Positions 42,336 through 50,955 are shown, counted from the stretch's first letter. The stretch: DNA of 64,000 nt from Collinsella sp. (GCA_019424965.1 JAHYYL010000009.1:12822-76821), one strand, 5' to 3'. Program-made: numbers and translations. The notes: generated by a model from the sequence alone, not told the origin.

Positions 42336-43274
42336 TTATTTAGCGGAGACCTTGCCACTGGCGTCCTTGACGACCTTCATGGCAGAAACGGGAATAAAGC
42401 CCTGCTCCTCGACGAGCTTGCCCTGGACGTCGTCGGAAAGCATGAACTCCAGGAAGGCCTTGGTGGCCTCGTCGGCGTCCTTAGCACAGTACATGTGCTC
42501 GGTCGCCCAGATCTTGAAGGAGTCGTCGGTGACGTTTGTGCTCTTGGGCTCGACGCCCTCGACCATGATGGCGTTGAACTTGGAGTCATCGAAGTGCGAG
42601 AAGTCAAGGTAGGAGATGGCGTTGTCGGTGCTGCCCATCTGAGTCTGGACATCGCCGGACTTGTCGAGCTCGGCGTCGCCCTTAAAGTCGACGGCCTCGT
42701 CGCCAAAGACGGCGGCCTCGAAGGTGGCGCGGGTGCCGGAGCCGGCCTTGCGGTTGAGAACGACGATCTTGGCGTCGTCGCCGCCGACCTCCTTCCAGTT
42801 GGTGATCTGGCCGGAGAAGATGCCCTTGAGCTGCTCGAGGGTCAGGTCGTCGACTGTCACGTTCTTGGAGACGACGGGGCCCATGCCCACGACGGCGACC
42901 TCGTGATCGACGAGGTTCTTGACCTGATCGGCCTCGAGCTTGGTCTCGGCGAAGACATCGGAATTACCGATGGTGACGGTGCCGGCGGCGACAGCGGTCA
43001 GGCCCTTGCCCGAACCGTTGCCCGAACCGGAGACGGAGACGTCGGGGTTGGCATCCATAAACTTCTCGGCAGCAGCCTCGACGAGAGCCTGGAACGAGGA
43101 GGCGCCGTCGTAGGTTACCTCGCCCGAGACGGACTCGGCAGCAGCGGCGCTACCCTTGTCGGCGGCGTCGGTTGCGCCTGCGCCGCCGCAACCAACGAGA
43201 CCGAGACCGACGATGCTGGCAAGACCACCAGCGAGGCCGAGGAACTGACGACGAGAATAAGCCTGATCGAGCAT
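42336..43274 (-). CDS. pstS: Phosphate-binding lipoprotein PstS with twin-arginine-like signal
   Basis: A 312-residue extracellular phosphate receptor. The signal contains RRQFLGLAGG (twin-arginine pattern), a hydrophobic stretch and the lipobox LVGCGG, so it is probably exported by Tat or Sec and anchored by lipid at the Cys near residue 29. Phosphate-binding segments include SGNGSGKG near 85 and NRKAGSGTRATFE near 185. ATG 43274 is the best start (AAGGAA just upstream); a longer frame adds 11 residues. It is the first gene of pstSCAB. The promoter probably lies in the gap next to the palindrome at 43478. Confidence 0.93.
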   Translation of the reverse strand: MLDQAYSRRQFLGLAGGLASIVGLGLVGCGGAGATDAADKGSAAAAESVSGEVTYDGASSFQALVEAAAEKFMDANPDVSVSGSGNGSGKGLTAVAAGTVTIGNSDVFAETKLEADQVKNLVDHEVAVVGMGPVVSKNVTVDDLTLEQLKGIFSGQITNWKEVGGDDAKIVVLNRKAGSGTRATFEAAVFGDEAVDFKGDAELDKSGDVQTQMGSTDNAISYLDFSHFDDSKFNAIMVEGVEPKSTNVTDDSFKIWATEHMYCAKDADEATKAFLEFMLSDDVQGKLVEEQGFIPVSAMKVVKDASGKVSAK

Positions 43275-43593
43275 AATCTTCCTTTCATACAAGCGACTCG
43301 CGGGCACCCTGCCCGCTTTGCTGTTTGGAAAGATACGGTCTCGATCGGGCAGCGCCCGCGTCAGCTGCGCTTTATTACGGGCATCTGATAGACCCTTACC
43401 GCAAGCGCGGCTCGGCTTTACAAACGAATAACAAACCCGCCACCAAGCATGACCCGCCTTTTACACCAATAAAAACAAAGTTGCGGTGAAATAGTTCCTG
43501 CTTGGCCATCAAATGGCCCATTCTAGGAACTATTCCACCGCAACTTAAAAAGCCCGGACGAAAGGGGTGCTAAGTTGTTAAAACGCCGCAGCC
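43275..43593. other. Intergenic region upstream of pstS
   Basis: This 319-base region between the pepV stop and the pstS start holds the palindrome at 43478-43546, which may also end pepV transcription. The remainder should hold the pst promoter, but I cannot point to a confident -35/-10 pair or PHO box. Confidence 0.45.
43478..43546. repeat. Palindromic repeat, GTTGCGGTGGAATAG family, copy 1
   Basis: Twenty-two-base arms (43478-43499 and 43525-43546, one mismatch) enclose an inner TTGGCCAT/ATGGCCCA stem. The GTTGCGGTG and CTATTCCACCGCAA parts recur at 46780-46842. Confidence 0.85.
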
Positions 43594-45030
43594 TTAAAGC
43601 TCAAGCTCGTTCAAACGTAAGATCGCCACGATATAAATCTTGAGCGCCTGCTTGAGCTGTTCCTCGTTGGCGCACTCGTTGGGACCGTGCATCTGGCCGC
43701 CCCACTCGGGCAGCTCCAGACCGGTCTCCTCGGGGCCAAACGAGACGGCGCGGGCAAAGTTGCGCGCGTACGTGCCGCCGCCCATGGCAAAGGGCTCAGC
43801 ATGCTTGCCCGTAAACTCGTTATAGGTATCAATAAGCGCCTTCACGGCCGGATCGTCGGCAGAGACCGAGAACGGCACCTTCGCACGACCCACACGGCAC
43901 GTCACGCCAAAACGGCCCACGAGCGGATCGAGCTGCTCGCGGATGGTATCGGCACTCGTGCTGTCGGGGAAGCGCACGTCGATGACCTGCTCAATATGGC
44001 CATCCGCCACGCGGGTGACGCCAGCGTTGCAGGTAAGCGGGCCAAACGCCGGACTCGTCGCATCGATACCTAGGCCGCGGCCATAGGCGTCCGCATGCAC
44101 AAAAGCCAGGAACTTGACGAACTCGTGCTCGGCAGGTCTCAGCAGGCGCTCGTCGCGCGCACCAAACGCATCCTCGGCCTCGCGCAGATACGCCACGATG
44201 AGGCCGACGGCATTGATCGTTCCCTCGGGCATCGAGGCATGACCGCCAATGCCGTGGGCGAAAATCTGGGCATGTCCGTTGTCGAGTGCTGTGATCTCCA
44301 GGCGGTCGGCGTTCTCGACCGGTGCCGGCAGCTCATCGGCGTCAATCGCAAGCTCGCAGATAGACTGCGACGGAATGGCGTTGCTCGCCTCGGCACCGCT
44401 CCAGGACACAATACGACCGCCGTCGATCTTGGAGCTCACAAATGTCGCCCCAAACTGGCCCTTCTCGGCATTGCAGACCGGGAACTCGGCATCGGGCGTA
44501 AACAGAAAGTCGGGGTCTGCGTGGTTCTCCAGATAATGGTGAACGTCGGACATGCCCACTTCCTCATCGCAGCCCAGCAGCGCGCGGAAGGTATAGCGCG
44601 GCACAATGCCGTGTTTGAGCAGATAAGCGCCAGCGTAGAGCGACAGCACCGCCGGGCCCTTGTCGTCGATCACGCCGCGGCCGAGCAGCCAGCCCTCGCG
44701 ACGCTCCATCGCAAATGGGTCGGTATTCCAGCCGGGGCCGGCAGGCACCACGTCCACATGGCAGATAGTCGCGAGCTGCTTATCGCCGCGACCCGGAATA
44801 TCGGCGATGCCCACAAAGCCCTCGTCATCGCTCGTCTGGTAGCCGAGCTTTTGCGCAATGCCGAGCGCGCAATCGAGCGCATCACGGACCGGGCGGCCAA
44901 ACGGCGCACCGGGCTCCGCATCGGCAGCAACGGCCACAGACGGATAGCTCACCAGCTGCTCGATATCGGCGACGACATCTTCCCAGACCTCGTCGACATA
45001 TTCGGCAACGCTCTGCTCCACCTGATTCAT
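43594..45030 (-). CDS. pepV: Dipeptidase PepV-like (M20)
   Basis: A 478-residue M20 zinc dipeptidase. CHVDVVPAGPGWNTDPF lies near residue 85 with the metal His and Asp. GRGVIDDKGP follows near 118, the catalytic LLGCDEEVGMSD near 152, and FTPDAEFPV near 178. The C-terminal region has FAMGGGTYAR near 420 and MHGPNECANEE near 450. Length and motifs fit PepV/CPG2-type dipeptidases that cleave dipeptides after peptide uptake. ATG 45030 has a perfect AGGAGG seven bases upstream. Confidence 0.88.
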   Translation of the reverse strand: MNQVEQSVAEYVDEVWEDVVADIEQLVSYPSVAVAADAEPGAPFGRPVRDALDCALGIAQKLGYQTSDDEGFVGIADIPGRGDKQLATICHVDVVPAGPGWNTDPFAMERREGWLLGRGVIDDKGPAVLSLYAGAYLLKHGIVPRYTFRALLGCDEEVGMSDVHHYLENHADPDFLFTPDAEFPVCNAEKGQFGATFVSSKIDGGRIVSWSGAEASNAIPSQSICELAIDADELPAPVENADRLEITALDNGHAQIFAHGIGGHASMPEGTINAVGLIVAYLREAEDAFGARDERLLRPAEHEFVKFLAFVHADAYGRGLGIDATSPAFGPLTCNAGVTRVADGHIEQVIDVRFPDSTSADTIREQLDPLVGRFGVTCRVGRAKVPFSVSADDPAVKALIDTYNEFTGKHAEPFAMGGGTYARNFARAVSFGPEETGLELPEWGGQMHGPNECANEEQLKQALKIYIVAILRLNELEL

Positions 45031-45084
45031 GGACGACCTCCTTACCAATGAGCGGCGAGCGCGCTCGCCCCTCACATTACGTCA

Positions 45085-45747
45085 TTAGATAGCGAAAAGT
45101 TTAGCAAGCTCGGCCACCGAGTGCACCACCGCATCGGCACCCGCCGCCTCGTGCTCGCCCGGCGCCGCCGCGCCCGAATAGATGCCGATGCACGGCACGC
45201 CCATTGCGTGCGCGCCCTCCACATCGTTAAAGCGATCGCCGATCATCACGGCATCGTCGGCCGTCGCGCCGAGCGCCGCCAGGGCATCGCGGACCGAATC
45301 GGCCTTGGTCTCGCGTCCCTGCGGCGGATTCATGCCAATCACCGCCTCAAACTGAGAGAGCCCGAGCTCACGCACCATGTCGATGCACTTGGCCTCCATG
45401 CGCGACGTCGCCACGGCCATACGTTTGCCTTGGGCGACCAACCCATCCAGCAGCTCGGGGACCCCATTGAACACGGGATACTCCTCCGGTCCCAGTTCAT
45501 CAAAAAAGGCGCGGTACTCATCGGCCACCACAAGCGACTCCTCGCGGGAAAAGCCGTAAAAGTCGTGAAAGCTCTTCCACAGGGGCGGCCCGATCATGCG
45601 GCGCAGATCACCCATCTGCGCTTCCGAAAACCCGCGCGCGGAAAGCGTCTTGCGCGTCGAGGTCATCACCGCCCGGCCCGTATCTGCCACCGTGCCGTCA
45701 AAATCGAACAGCACAACCGGCCGCTCGCAAAGTTGCAATGCCGCCAT
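45085..45747 (-). CDS. HAD-family hydrolase, phosphoglycolate-phosphatase-like
   Basis: A 220-residue HAD phosphatase with a C1 cap. Motif I is LFDFDGTVADTG near residue 14, motif II is AVATSR near 110, and motif IV is VMIGDRFNDVEGA near 165. The order and length fit Gph/PpaX-type phosphatases. ATG 45747 has AAGAAGG upstream. It lies upstream of pepV on the same strand with a 54-base gap, so co-transcription is possible. The substrate is undetermined. Confidence 0.85.
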   Translation of the reverse strand: MAALQLCERPVVLFDFDGTVADTGRAVMTSTRKTLSARGFSEAQMGDLRRMIGPPLWKSFHDFYGFSREESLVVADEYRAFFDELGPEEYPVFNGVPELLDGLVAQGKRMAVATSRMEAKCIDMVRELGLSQFEAVIGMNPPQGRETKADSVRDALAALGATADDAVMIGDRFNDVEGAHAMGVPCIGIYSGAAAPGEHEAAGADAVVHSVAELAKLFAI

Positions 45748-45903
45748 CGGCACCCTTCTTCCCCAGTTGATGATTTCCACACCACCGCTTCAAACTGTTG
45801 ACTATTCAACAATTGAACCTAGCAATGTAGAGCAACTCCACTATACTTGTCGCACTTTGCTTTCAGAAGGCGGCGCTGCCGCGCCCCAACGAAAGGTGCA
45901 ATT

Positions 45904-46764
45904 ATGTCTTTTGCCATCATAACCGACTCCACGTCGGACATCTCCCCCGCCCGCGCCCAAGAGCTCGGCATTTACGTGATTCCGCTGCATGTGATTATCG
46001 AGGGCGAGGACCTGCTCGACCAGGTGCAGATTACCGCCGAGGAGTACGTCGCCCGCATGGCCGGCTCCGAGCAGCTGCCGCACACCTCGCAGCCGAGCGC
46101 CGGCGAGTTCAAGGCACTCTTCGACCGCGTACGCGCCGACGGCCACGATAGCGCGATCTTTATCTCGCTATGCAGCGAGTGGTCCGCCTGCTATGCCAAC
46201 GCATGCCTGACGGCCGAAACCCACGAGCTCGACGTGCGCTGCATCGATTCGCGCACCGGCTCGGGCGCCGAGGGCCTGCTGGTGGAGTACGCGCTGGCCA
46301 TGCGCGAGGACGGCCGCAGCCTGGACGAGACCGAGGCGCAGATCCGCGCGACCCTGCCCGACGCCCACCTGTTGCTGATTCCGCGCACGCTCGAGAACCT
46401 CGTTAAGAACGGCCGCGCGCCCAAGCTCGCCGGCCAGTTGACGCAGATGCTCAACATTCGCCTGGCCGTTTCGCCGGAGTGGAAATCGGGCGAGATCAAG
46501 GCCGTCAAAAAGGGCCGCGGCGCCAAGCGCATCGTTGCCAACACCATGACCGATTGCCTCGCATTTTTGGCCGAGCATCCGGGCTCCAGCGTGCGCGTAC
46601 TCACGACCGGCGCCGCTGAGGAGCAAAAGCTCGTCAGCCAAGCGCTCGCAGGCCGGGACTACGTGGACGCCGGCACCGGCCCCATCGGCTGCACCATCGC
46701 CACCCATGTAGGCGTCGACGCCATCGCCATCAGCTACTGCCCTCGTTACCAGCCCATCCACTAG
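45904..46764 (+). CDS. DegV family fatty-acid-binding protein
   Basis: A 286-residue DegV protein. It begins FAIITDSTSDISPARAQELGIYVIPLHV; the STSD loop and the later LPHTSQPSAGEF and GPIGCTIATHVGVDA are family hallmarks. DegV/FakB-type proteins bind a fatty acid for delivery to a kinase (FakA); no kinase gene is in the window. GAAAGGTG precedes ATG 45904. A second DegV gene lies at 60822-61712. Confidence 0.9.
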   Translation: MSFAIITDSTSDISPARAQELGIYVIPLHVIIEGEDLLDQVQITAEEYVARMAGSEQLPHTSQPSAGEFKALFDRVRADGHDSAIFISLCSEWSACYANACLTAETHELDVRCIDSRTGSGAEGLLVEYALAMREDGRSLDETEAQIRATLPDAHLLLIPRTLENLVKNGRAPKLAGQLTQMLNIRLAVSPEWKSGEIKAVKKGRGAKRIVANTMTDCLAFLAEHPGSSVRVLTTGAAEEQKLVSQALAGRDYVDAGTGPIGCTIATHVGVDAIAISYCPRYQPIH

Positions 46765-46779
46765 GGGCACCTTTACCAC

Positions 46780-46842
46780 TTGCGGTGGAATAGGAACTGT
46801 TTTTGGCTTATCAGCCGCAAATCAATCCCTATTCCACCGCAA
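46780..46842. repeat. Palindromic repeat, GTTGCGGTGGAATAG family, copy 2
   Basis: TTGCGGTGGAATAGG (46780-46794) pairs exactly with 46828-46842. It shares its arms with the palindrome at 43478. It lies between two convergent genes (DegV and the toxin) and may end transcription. Confidence 0.85.
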
Positions 46843-46857
46843 CTTAGAAATCGGCGA

Positions 46858-47166
46858 TCAGCCCAGCGGACCCTGAAACAGTTCCTGATGAGTGCCCATT
46901 CTCACCAGCCTAATCACTGGGTTAGTCTTATGGGGAAGATAAAGAACGACCACATCGACCAAGCCATCGGATAGGTGGAAATCGATGTGGCCGTTGTAGT
47001 TTCCGCCCGGGTTTGAGAGCTCGTGGGCGCCATACTCCGCCGGAAGTGACCCATGAGCCACAAGCTCTGCAACCGCCGCTTTAAACTCACTTTTTAGCTG
47101 CGGATGCATGCGCATCGTTCGTTTGTAGTCCACCTTAAATTGAGCCTCGACTTTAATCTCGAACAT
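46858..47166 (-). CDS. Type II toxin, YafQ/RelE family
   Basis: A 102-residue RelE-superfamily toxin of the YafQ kind. It opens MFEIKVEAQFKVDYKRTMRMHP and has LPAEYGAHELSNPGGNYNGHIDFHLSDGLVDVVVLY and MGTHQELF. The His in YNGHIDFHL and the late GTHQELF fit the active-site region of YafQ-type mRNA interferases that cut at translating ribosomes. It starts two bases after the antitoxin stop, so the two are translationally coupled. Confidence 0.88.
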   Translation of the reverse strand: MFEIKVEAQFKVDYKRTMRMHPQLKSEFKAAVAELVAHGSLPAEYGAHELSNPGGNYNGHIDFHLSDGLVDVVVLYLPHKTNPVIRLVRMGTHQELFQGPLG

Positions 47167-47168
47167 CG

Positions 47169-47468
47169 CTATTCCTCATCGAGGAATGACATAAGCTCAT
47201 CAGCGTTATTGAATGACAGGCTATCGTCCGGCAAAATCCCCAGCTCATGAGCCTCGGCGATCACCATGGCGCGCCTCGTCACCTCGTTGGGCACCTCCGC
47301 CCTTCCTACAATCTCAAAAGGAATCTTTCGCTGATTTACCAGCTGCCGAACAGCAAGATTGAGATAGGAATTGAGGCTGAGGCCGACCGAATCCAAGAAC
47401 TCAGTCGCCTGCTCCTTGAGCCCCTCTTCGATTCGAACCGTCGTAGGCTTAACTGTTGCTGTAGACAT
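47169..47468 (-). CDS. Type II antitoxin, RelB/DinJ family
   Basis: A 99-residue RelB/DinJ antitoxin. A ribbon-helix-helix occupies residues 8-50 (KPTTVRIEEGLKEQATEFLDSVGLSLNSYLNLAVRQLV). The acidic C-terminal part (LSFNNADELMSFLDEE) would wrap the toxin. AGGAGG lies six bases before ATG 47468. It is the first gene of the pair; the palindrome at 47509-47558 lies 41 bases upstream and is a candidate operator for autoregulation. Confidence 0.9.
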   Translation of the reverse strand: MSTATVKPTTVRIEEGLKEQATEFLDSVGLSLNSYLNLAVRQLVNQRKIPFEIVGRAEVPNEVTRRAMVIAEAHELGILPDDSLSFNNADELMSFLDEE

Positions 47469-47508
47469 TTGCGACCTCCTCGCCCTCGTCTTTTACACCA
47501 GTATACCC

Positions 47509-47558
47509 AATACGCATGGCAATCTGATGTTAGATAACATCAGATTGCCATGCGTATT
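47509..47558. repeat. Perfect 50-bp palindrome upstream of the toxin-antitoxin pair
   Basis: Exact 24-base arms (47509-47532 and 47535-47558) are separated by two bases. The core is ATCTGATGTTA/TAACATCAGAT. The position fits an antitoxin operator, but it also lies downstream of the LOG-family gene, so a terminator or REP role is possible. Confidence 0.8.
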
Positions 47559-47581
47559 CATGTCGCGTGGGCACGATTGAT

Positions 47582-48340
47582 CTACATCAGCCCGCTGAGC
47601 GCAATGTCAACGGCCTCGTTGAGGTCGTCGGTAATGTGTACCAGATCCGGATCGAGCGGGCTAATCATACCGGTGCTCATCACCGGGCCGTTGAGCCAGT
47701 CGAATAGGCCCTGCCAGTACTCGGTGCCCACCAGCACGAGCGGCATGCGCTTGACCTTGTGCGTCTGCACCAGCGTGAGAACCTCGAACATCTCGTCGAG
47801 CGTGCCAAAGCCGCCGGGAAATACGATGGCGCCCGAGCTGTACTTAACGAACATGGTTTTGCGCACAAAGAAGTAGCGGAAGTCCATGCCGAGGTTCACG
47901 TATTTATTGAGCCCCTGCTCGTGCGGCAATTCAATGCCTAGGCCAACTGACTTGCCGTTGACACTCGCCGCTCCCCTGTTGGCCGCTTCCATGATGCCGG
48001 GGCCGCCACCGGTGATGACCGCCACGCCACGTTGCGCGATCTTGCGCCCGACGGTACGCGCCGCCTTGTAGAGCGGATCGGTCTTGGGCGTGCGGGCGCT
48101 ACCGAAGATGGTCACCGCAGGTCCAAGCTCGGCAAGCGCGCCAAAACCATCGACAAACTCTGCCTGAATGCGCAGCACGCGCCACGGGTCGGCATGCAGC
48201 CAGTCGGTCGAGTCCTCGGGCGCCAGCAGGTTGGCGTAGGTGTTGTCCTTAGGAATCATGGGGCCGCGCATGACCACGGGGCCGCGGCGGTACGTCTCGT
48301 CGTAGGCAGGCTCGCCCTCGACGTTCTCATTCTTAATCAT
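47582..48340 (-). CDS. LOG-family (lysine decarboxylase-like) nucleotide hydrolase
   Basis: A 252-residue Rossmann-fold protein of the LOG/TIGR00730 family. The diagnostic motifs are TGGGPGIMEAANRGA near residue 110 and FPGGFGTLDEMFEVLT near 175. Homologues hydrolyse cytokinin ribotides or other nucleoside monophosphates; the physiological role in gut bacteria is not known. ATG 48340 with AGGAGT upstream is preferred over the longer frame, which adds 24 unsupported residues. Confidence 0.87.
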   Translation of the reverse strand: MIKNENVEGEPAYDETYRRGPVVMRGPMIPKDNTYANLLAPEDSTDWLHADPWRVLRIQAEFVDGFGALAELGPAVTIFGSARTPKTDPLYKAARTVGRKIAQRGVAVITGGGPGIMEAANRGAASVNGKSVGLGIELPHEQGLNKYVNLGMDFRYFFVRKTMFVKYSSGAIVFPGGFGTLDEMFEVLTLVQTHKVKRMPLVLVGTEYWQGLFDWLNGPVMSTGMISPLDPDLVHITDDLNEAVDIALSGLM

Positions 48341-48357
48341 GGGTACTCCTATCGAGA

Positions 48358-48404
48358 AAAAGAAAAACGGGCGGGGTCGACGCTGTGCGCCAAACACCCG
48401 CCCG
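48358..48404 (-). terminator. Rho-independent terminator after tgt
   Basis: On the minus strand CGGGCGGG (48404-48397) pairs with 48375-48368 and is followed by TTTTTCTTTTT. It ends tgt transcription before the LOG-family gene. Confidence 0.85.
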
Positions 48405-48553
48405 AACATCAACTATTCGGTATGGTACCCACGATGCATCAAGTGCTTGCAAGCTATCGGTCATCGGTCGCGCAAGCGGTGTTAGCAAACGTGATGACCG
48501 GCCGGCGCTCGCCCCTTGCCGTTGCCCGCGCTCTGCAAGCGCCCGTGCTGCTC

Positions 48554-49693
48554 TTAGTAATCCACCGCCGCAGGGCTGTTCATCCAGTCGCTCACGAACG
48601 CGCCGTAGCGGCCCTCGATAATGGCCTGGCGGGCCCGCTGCATAAGGTTGAGCAGGTAGTAGATGTTGTGCATCGAAAGCAGAATGCCGCCGAGCATCTC
48701 CTTCTGCGTGACCATGTGACGGATGAGCGCACGGCTGTAACCGCCCGTGCACACCGGGCAGGTGCAGGTGGGATCGATGGGACCGTCGTCGTGCGCAAAG
48801 CGAGCGTTGCGGAAGTTGAGGCGACCCTCGCTGGAGAATGCCGTGCCCATACGGCCGGTGCGCGTCGGCAGCACGCAGTCAAACATGTCGATGCCCACGC
48901 CAACGCCGCGCACGAGCGTGGTCGGGTTGCCGACACCCATCAGGTAGCGCGGCTTATGCTTGGGCATGTACTCGCTCACGAGCGGCGCCAGGGTCTCGAA
49001 CATGGTCTCGTGATCCTCGCCCACCGAATAGCCACCGATACCATAGCCCGGGAAGTCGCCGCACTCCTCCAGATGGCGCAGCGAGCGCAGGCGCAGATCC
49101 AGGTGCATGCCGCCCTGAACGATGCCAAAGAGCGCCTGGTCATCGCGGGTATGCGCCTTATAGCAGCGCTCGGCCCACATGCTCGACAGCTCAACGGCGC
49201 GCTCAACGTAGGCGCGCGTGGCGGGATAGCCCGGGCACTGGTCGAGCTGCATGCAGATATCGGAGCCGAGTTTCATGGCGATTTCCATGTTGTCCTCGGG
49301 CGTCCAAAACACGTGGCGGCCGTCGTAATCGTTGACGATAAAGCGCACGCCCTCATCGGTGAGCTTGACGGCATCGTTGTGGCTGAAGACCTGGAAACCG
49401 CCCGAGTCGGTGAGGATGGGGCCGTGCCAGTTCATGAACTTGTGCAGGCCGCCCAGCTCGGCGATGGTATCCTCGCCGGGACGCATGGACAGATGATAGG
49501 TATTGGCGAGCACGATCTGGGCGCCGAGCTTCTTGACAGTCTCGGTAGGAATGCCCTTGACGTTTGCCTTGGTGCCCACGGGCATAAAAATCGGCGTCTC
49601 GATGTCGCCGTGCGGGGTGTGCAGTACGCCGGCACGCGCGTGCGTCGTCGGATCCTCGGCAATCAGGTCGAATTTAAAAAGGTTCTGGTCCAT
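48554..49693 (-). CDS. tgt: Queuine/preQ1 tRNA-guanine transglycosylase
   Basis: A 379-residue TGT that exchanges guanine 34 of GUN-anticodon tRNAs for preQ1. The catalytic and substrate motifs are LTDSGGFQVFS near residue 93, the nucleophile region GVGIDMFDCVLPTRTGRMG near 265, and the zinc site CTCPVCTGGYSRALIRH near 305. AAGGAG precedes ATG 49693. The pathway's next steps, queA and queH, lie 4-6 kb away on the same strand (53346-55209), interrupted by unrelated genes. Confidence 0.95.
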   Translation of the reverse strand: MDQNLFKFDLIAEDPTTHARAGVLHTPHGDIETPIFMPVGTKANVKGIPTETVKKLGAQIVLANTYHLSMRPGEDTIAELGGLHKFMNWHGPILTDSGGFQVFSHNDAVKLTDEGVRFIVNDYDGRHVFWTPEDNMEIAMKLGSDICMQLDQCPGYPATRAYVERAVELSSMWAERCYKAHTRDDQALFGIVQGGMHLDLRLRSLRHLEECGDFPGYGIGGYSVGEDHETMFETLAPLVSEYMPKHKPRYLMGVGNPTTLVRGVGVGIDMFDCVLPTRTGRMGTAFSSEGRLNFRNARFAHDDGPIDPTCTCPVCTGGYSRALIRHMVTQKEMLGGILLSMHNIYYLLNLMQRARQAIIEGRYGAFVSDWMNSPAAVDY

Positions 49694-49834
49694 AAACTGG
49701 AACTCCTTGGTTGCGGTTCATACGCAAACCATTATACGGGCAACCCGCAAGAAGCACCGACTCGACAGAAACTGGCGCGAGGAGGATACGGCAGGGACAC
49801 GGCAAATGAGCGTGGATTTTTGGACGCTTACCGG

Positions 49835-49902
49835 ATGAGCGTGGATAATCTCCCACTTTTGCCCAAAGCACAGCCCAAAAACGGGAGATTATCCACGCTC
49901 AT
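49835..49902. repeat. Palindrome type P1, copy 1 (GTGGATAATCTCCC)
   Basis: Exact 20-base arms at 49835-49854 and 49883-49902, with core GTGGATAATCTCCC. Copy 2 lies at 53077-53140. Confidence 0.88.
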
Positions 49903-49910
49903 TTTGCAGG

Positions 49911-49966
49911 TAGTCATTGGGGACGTTCTTAAACGACTAGTCAAACAAGAACGTCCCCAACGACTA
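49911..49966. repeat. Palindrome type P2, copy 1 (TTGGGGACGTTCTT)
   Basis: Twenty-base arms at 49911-49930 and 49947-49966, one mismatch, core TTGGGGACGTTCTT. All 56 bases are identical to 53011-53066. Confidence 0.92.
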
Positions 49967-50011
49967 CATCCAACAGTCAAGGTAACGCCGATGCTCTGAC
50001 AACATCAGCGA

Positions 50012-50152
50012 GCGGTCACCAGAGCGAACAAATTGGCATGAAAAGAGGACGGCATAGACCTTCTGGTCATGCCGCCCTCTTTGAATGACAAGTTGTCGCT
50101 CTGGTGACCGCGCAGCGTCGGCCCGTTACGGCGTTTGGTAAAACGCCGTAAC
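50012..50152. repeat. Palindrome type P3, copy 1 (branched stem plus tail hairpin)
   Basis: The outer arms start at 50012 (GCGGTCACCAGAGCGA) and end at 50111. An inner stem surrounds GACCTTCTGGTC. A separate 12-base hairpin follows (GTTACGGCGTTT at 50125-50136, complement at 50141-50152), two bases beyond the dehydrogenase stop. A relative lies at 53200-53345. Confidence 0.8.
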
Positions 50153-50154
50153 TC

Positions 50155-50955
50155 CTACGGACGCTGGCCCATGCCACCCTCGAGGGTGACGGTCTCGCCG
50201 TTCATATACTTAAAGTCGGGACCGCAGAGCTGAACGACAACGCGGCCGATTTCCTTCTCGACGTCGCCGTAGTGGCCAGCCGGCGGCATGTGGACGTTGG
50301 CCTTGAACGCCTCGGGATAGGCATCCTGGAAGTTCTCGAGCGCAGCGGTCCAAGCAAGCGGGCAAACGATATTGACGTTGATGCCGTCCTTGCCCCACTC
50401 GTTGGCGGCAACGCGAGTCAGACCACGGATGCCCTCCTTGGCGGCGGCATAGCTGCACTGACCATAGTTGCCAAACAGGCCGGCGCCCGAAGCAAAGTTG
50501 ACCACGGAGCCCTTGGTCTCCTTCAGGTGCGGGTAGGCCTTCTGCATGTACAGGTAGGTGGCATACAGACCGGAGTAAATGGCGAGGTTGAACTGGTCCA
50601 TGGTGTGGTCGGCGATGGTCACGCCCGAAGCGCTGGCCTGAGCATTGTTGACGACGGCGTCGATGCGGCCGAACTCCTCAATGGCCTTGTCGATGACGTT
50701 CTGGACGACGGCCTCGTTGTCCTGACCAGCCGAGACATCGGCCTGAACAGGCAGAACCTTGACGCCGTACTCGGCCTCGAGGGATTCCTTGGCAGCCTCG
50801 AGCTTGGCAACGTTGCGGCCGGTAATGACGAGGTTTGCGCCCTCCTTGGCAAAAGCGATATCGATACCGTAGCCGATGGAGCCAGCGGAGCCGTCCTTGA
50901 GCGTGGCCTTGCCACCGCCGGTGACGATCACGGTCTTACCAGTGAAAAGTCCCAT
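50155..50955 (-). CDS. SDR oxidoreductase, probable 12-alpha-hydroxysteroid dehydrogenase
   Basis: A 266-residue classical short-chain dehydrogenase. The nucleotide site is VTGGGK...GSIGYGI near residue 10, with an Arg after the second strand (TGRN) favouring NADP(H). The catalytic set is NNAQASASG near 105, Ser in NFASGAGLFGN near 155, and YAAAK near 170. The blocks NNAQASASG, IYSGLYAT, GLFGN.GQCSYAAAKEGIRGL and the C-terminal EGGMGQRP match, as I remember them, the clostridial 12-alpha-hydroxysteroid dehydrogenases that oxidise the C12 hydroxyl of cholate and deoxycholate. A short insertion (ATLKDGSAG) follows GGGK. ATG 50955 has AAAGGA upstream. Confidence 0.75.
   Translation of the reverse strand: MGLFTGKTVIVTGGGKATLKDGSAGSIGYGIDIAFAKEGANLVITGRNVAKLEAAKESLEAEYGVKVLPVQADVSAGQDNEAVVQNVIDKAIEEFGRIDAVVNNAQASASGVTIADHTMDQFNLAIYSGLYATYLYMQKAYPHLKETKGSVVNFASGAGLFGNYGQCSYAAAKEGIRGLTRVAANEWGKDGINVNIVCPLAWTAALENFQDAYPEAFKANVHMPPAGHYGDVEKEIGRVVVQLCGPDFKYMNGETVTLEGGMGQRP

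Larger units (their letters stand above)
49694..50154. other. Repeat-filled intergenic region (three palindrome types)
   Basis: These 461 bases between the tgt start and the dehydrogenase stop hold three different palindromes (49835, 49911, 50012), all of which have relatives at 53011-53345. I see no ORF or RNA gene. Confidence 0.7.
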
